A stretch of DNA of 64,000 nt from Limnohabitans sp. DM1. GTDB taxonomy: Bacteria; Pseudomonadota; Gammaproteobacteria; Burkholderiales; Burkholderiaceae_C. Position numbers and translations under genes: made by a program. The notes under the pieces are model-generated. The model made no database searches. It saw nothing but the letters and a program-made list of their open reading frames with translations, and had not been told where the DNA came from. The stretch covers positions 227 to 64,226 of the forward strand of contig NZ_CXOO01000038.1 of NCBI RefSeq assembly GCF_001269385.1. Direction: 5' to 3'. This document shows, one piece after another, positions 63,105 through 64,000 of this stretch. The stretch's first letter is position 1. Every line of letters begins with the position of its first letter.

Positions 63105-64000
63105 TCACATCTCGTCTTGCCACCAGTACCACTTGTATAAAAACCTCTGGCCCAAGCGGCGGAAGGGGGCCAGGGCTTGCGAGCGGAACAGGTGCAAAAA
63201 GTGCGGGTAGGTCAGCTCGCTGTTGTAGATCGGCAGCTGGAAGACTTCCTGGCCTGCGTCTTTGCCGGCCACGCGTTCGGCCAGACGTTTGCCGGCCCAG
63301 GTGGAAAACGACACGCCGTTGCCGCCATAGCCCAGCGCGTACCAGACGCTTTGGCTGGGGTCGGGTTGGGTTATGCGCGGCATCATGTCGTGGCTCACGT
63401 CGACCCAGCCCCACCAAGAGTGCTCGATGGGGATGCCCGCCAAAGTCGGGAATTTGCGTGCAATGCCGTCGGTCAACAGTTTCAGGTGTTTGGGCTCGGG
63501 CGACTCGGCCCCGGTCACGGCGCTGCGGCTGCCGATTTGCAGGCGGTTGTCAGGCAGCAGCCGGTAGTAAAAACGCAGGGTACGCGTGTCGGTCAGAAAG
63601 ACACGGGTTTTGAGGCCAGCGGCCTCAATTTGCGCTGGCGTCAGGGGCTGGGTGACCATGTTGTTGGACAAGATGGGCAGCAGCTTGTTTTTGGTGAGCG
63701 GGCTCAAGGCCTGTCCGGTGTAGCCACCGGTGCACACGGCCACGCGTTTGGCGCGCACGGTGCCGCCCGGGGTGCGCAGGTGGTGCACGCCATGGATGGT
63801 TTCCCAGCCTTGCACGGGGCTGGCGGTGTGCAGTTTCACACCCAGTGCGCGGGCCTTGCGGATCAGGCCAAAGGTGAACTTGAGCGGGTGCACGCCCACG
63901 CCTTCTTGCTCCCACATGGCGCCTGCGGCATCGTGATCGTTGAAGTGGTTTTGACGCAGCTCGTCGGCCGAGAGGATTTGGGTCTTGTAGCCAAAAATCT
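63105..64000 (-). CDS. FAD-dependent amine/amino-acid oxidase (DAO family), N-terminus beyond the window
   Basis: The frame is open to the right edge (upstream of the ATG at 63917 it reads LRQNHFNDHDAAGAM), so the start and the FAD-binding N-terminus are outside. The visible ~298 residues have VHPLKFTFGLIRKARALGVK, RVAVCTGGYTGQALSPLTKN, FYYRLLPDNRLQIGSRSAVT and ALGYGGNGVSFSTWAGKRLA, the C-terminal half of a D-amino-acid-oxidase-type enzyme. The pattern is like gamma-glutamylputrescine oxidase (PuuB). It is convergent with the aor operon and not part of it. Confidence 0.85.
   Translation of the reverse strand, partial: IFGYKTQILSADELRQNHFNDHDAAGAMWEQEGVGVHPLKFTFGLIRKARALGVKLHTASPVQGWETIHGVHHLRTPGGTVRAKRVAVCTGGYTGQALSPLTKNKLLPILSNNMVTQPLTPAQIEAAGLKTRVFLTDTRTLRFYYRLLPDNRLQIGSRSAVTGAESPEPKHLKLLTDGIARKFPTLAGIPIEHSWWGWVDVSHDMMPRITQPDPSQSVWYALGYGGNGVSFSTWAGKRLAERVAGKDAGQEVFQLPIYNSELTYPHFLHLFRSQALAPFRRLGQRFLYKWYWWQDEM

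Overview
The window looks like a chromosomal segment of a betaproteobacterium in the order Burkholderiales, most likely the family Comamonadaceae (Limnohabitans/Rhodoferax-like). This rests on gene content and order that I recognise: acnB, DUF2917 next to a MocR regulator, DUF3579 next to argD-argF, rpsP-rimM-trmD-rplS, and the perM-hda-HAD-pcnB-folK operon. It also rests on the high-GC codon use. The assignment is inference, because no 16S gene is present.

Region 1 (1-6060) is a graveyard of broken genes. From left to right it holds the end of an ISL3-type transposase, a VgrG cargo gene cut by that IS, a VgrG without its N-terminal half, a frameshifted remnant, and an intact IS30-family element. 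Beyond the IS30 lies a glycosyltransferase whose C-terminal part is lost at the IS30 edge; its tail resembles the linker into STAND NTPase domains. Last comes the 3' end of acnB with its hairpin. Region 2 (6.2-13.7 kb) holds single metabolic genes: a secreted hydrolase, a Tat-exported beta-lactamase-fold enzyme, an aldo/keto reductase, DUF2917 with a MocR regulator, a Phd/PIN toxin-antitoxin pair with a clear palindromic operator, and an FAD monooxygenase. Region 3 (13.8-17.5 kb) is a small defence-like cluster: half of a superfamily 2 helicase translationally coupled to a Schlafen/AlbA ATPase, four 11-bp tandem repeats, and an HNH nuclease.

Region 4 (17.6-48.5 kb) is mostly core genome. It contains a lytic transglycosylase, a two-subunit molybdenum hydroxylase, the tryptophan-to-anthranilate genes kynBUA, argD-argF, rpsT, murJ, purM, and the perM-hda-HAD-pcnB-folK operon. 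These are followed by a phosphate uptake pair (DUF47-pit) behind a Pho-box-like repeat, the rpsP-rimM-trmD-rplS operon, sseA, a Rieske oxygenase, and xseB-ispA-dxs.

Region 5 (48.7-63.1 kb) is the most interesting part. A TRAP transporter is split by an IS4-family element and by a ModE-like/periplasmic-binding-like regulator. It is followed by a tungstate ABC transporter (tupBCA), a GAF-Fis regulator that lacks an AAA+ domain, and a tungsten aldehyde oxidoreductase operon. That operon encodes a four-cluster ferredoxin subunit, the W-pterin catalytic subunit, an FAD/NAD oxidoreductase subunit, a MoaD-like protein and an unrecognised 99-residue protein. Metal uptake, metal or substrate sensing, cofactor supply and enzyme thus sit together. 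The window ends inside a D-amino-acid-oxidase-type flavoenzyme gene that runs off the right edge. I found no tRNA, rRNA or CRISPR array.
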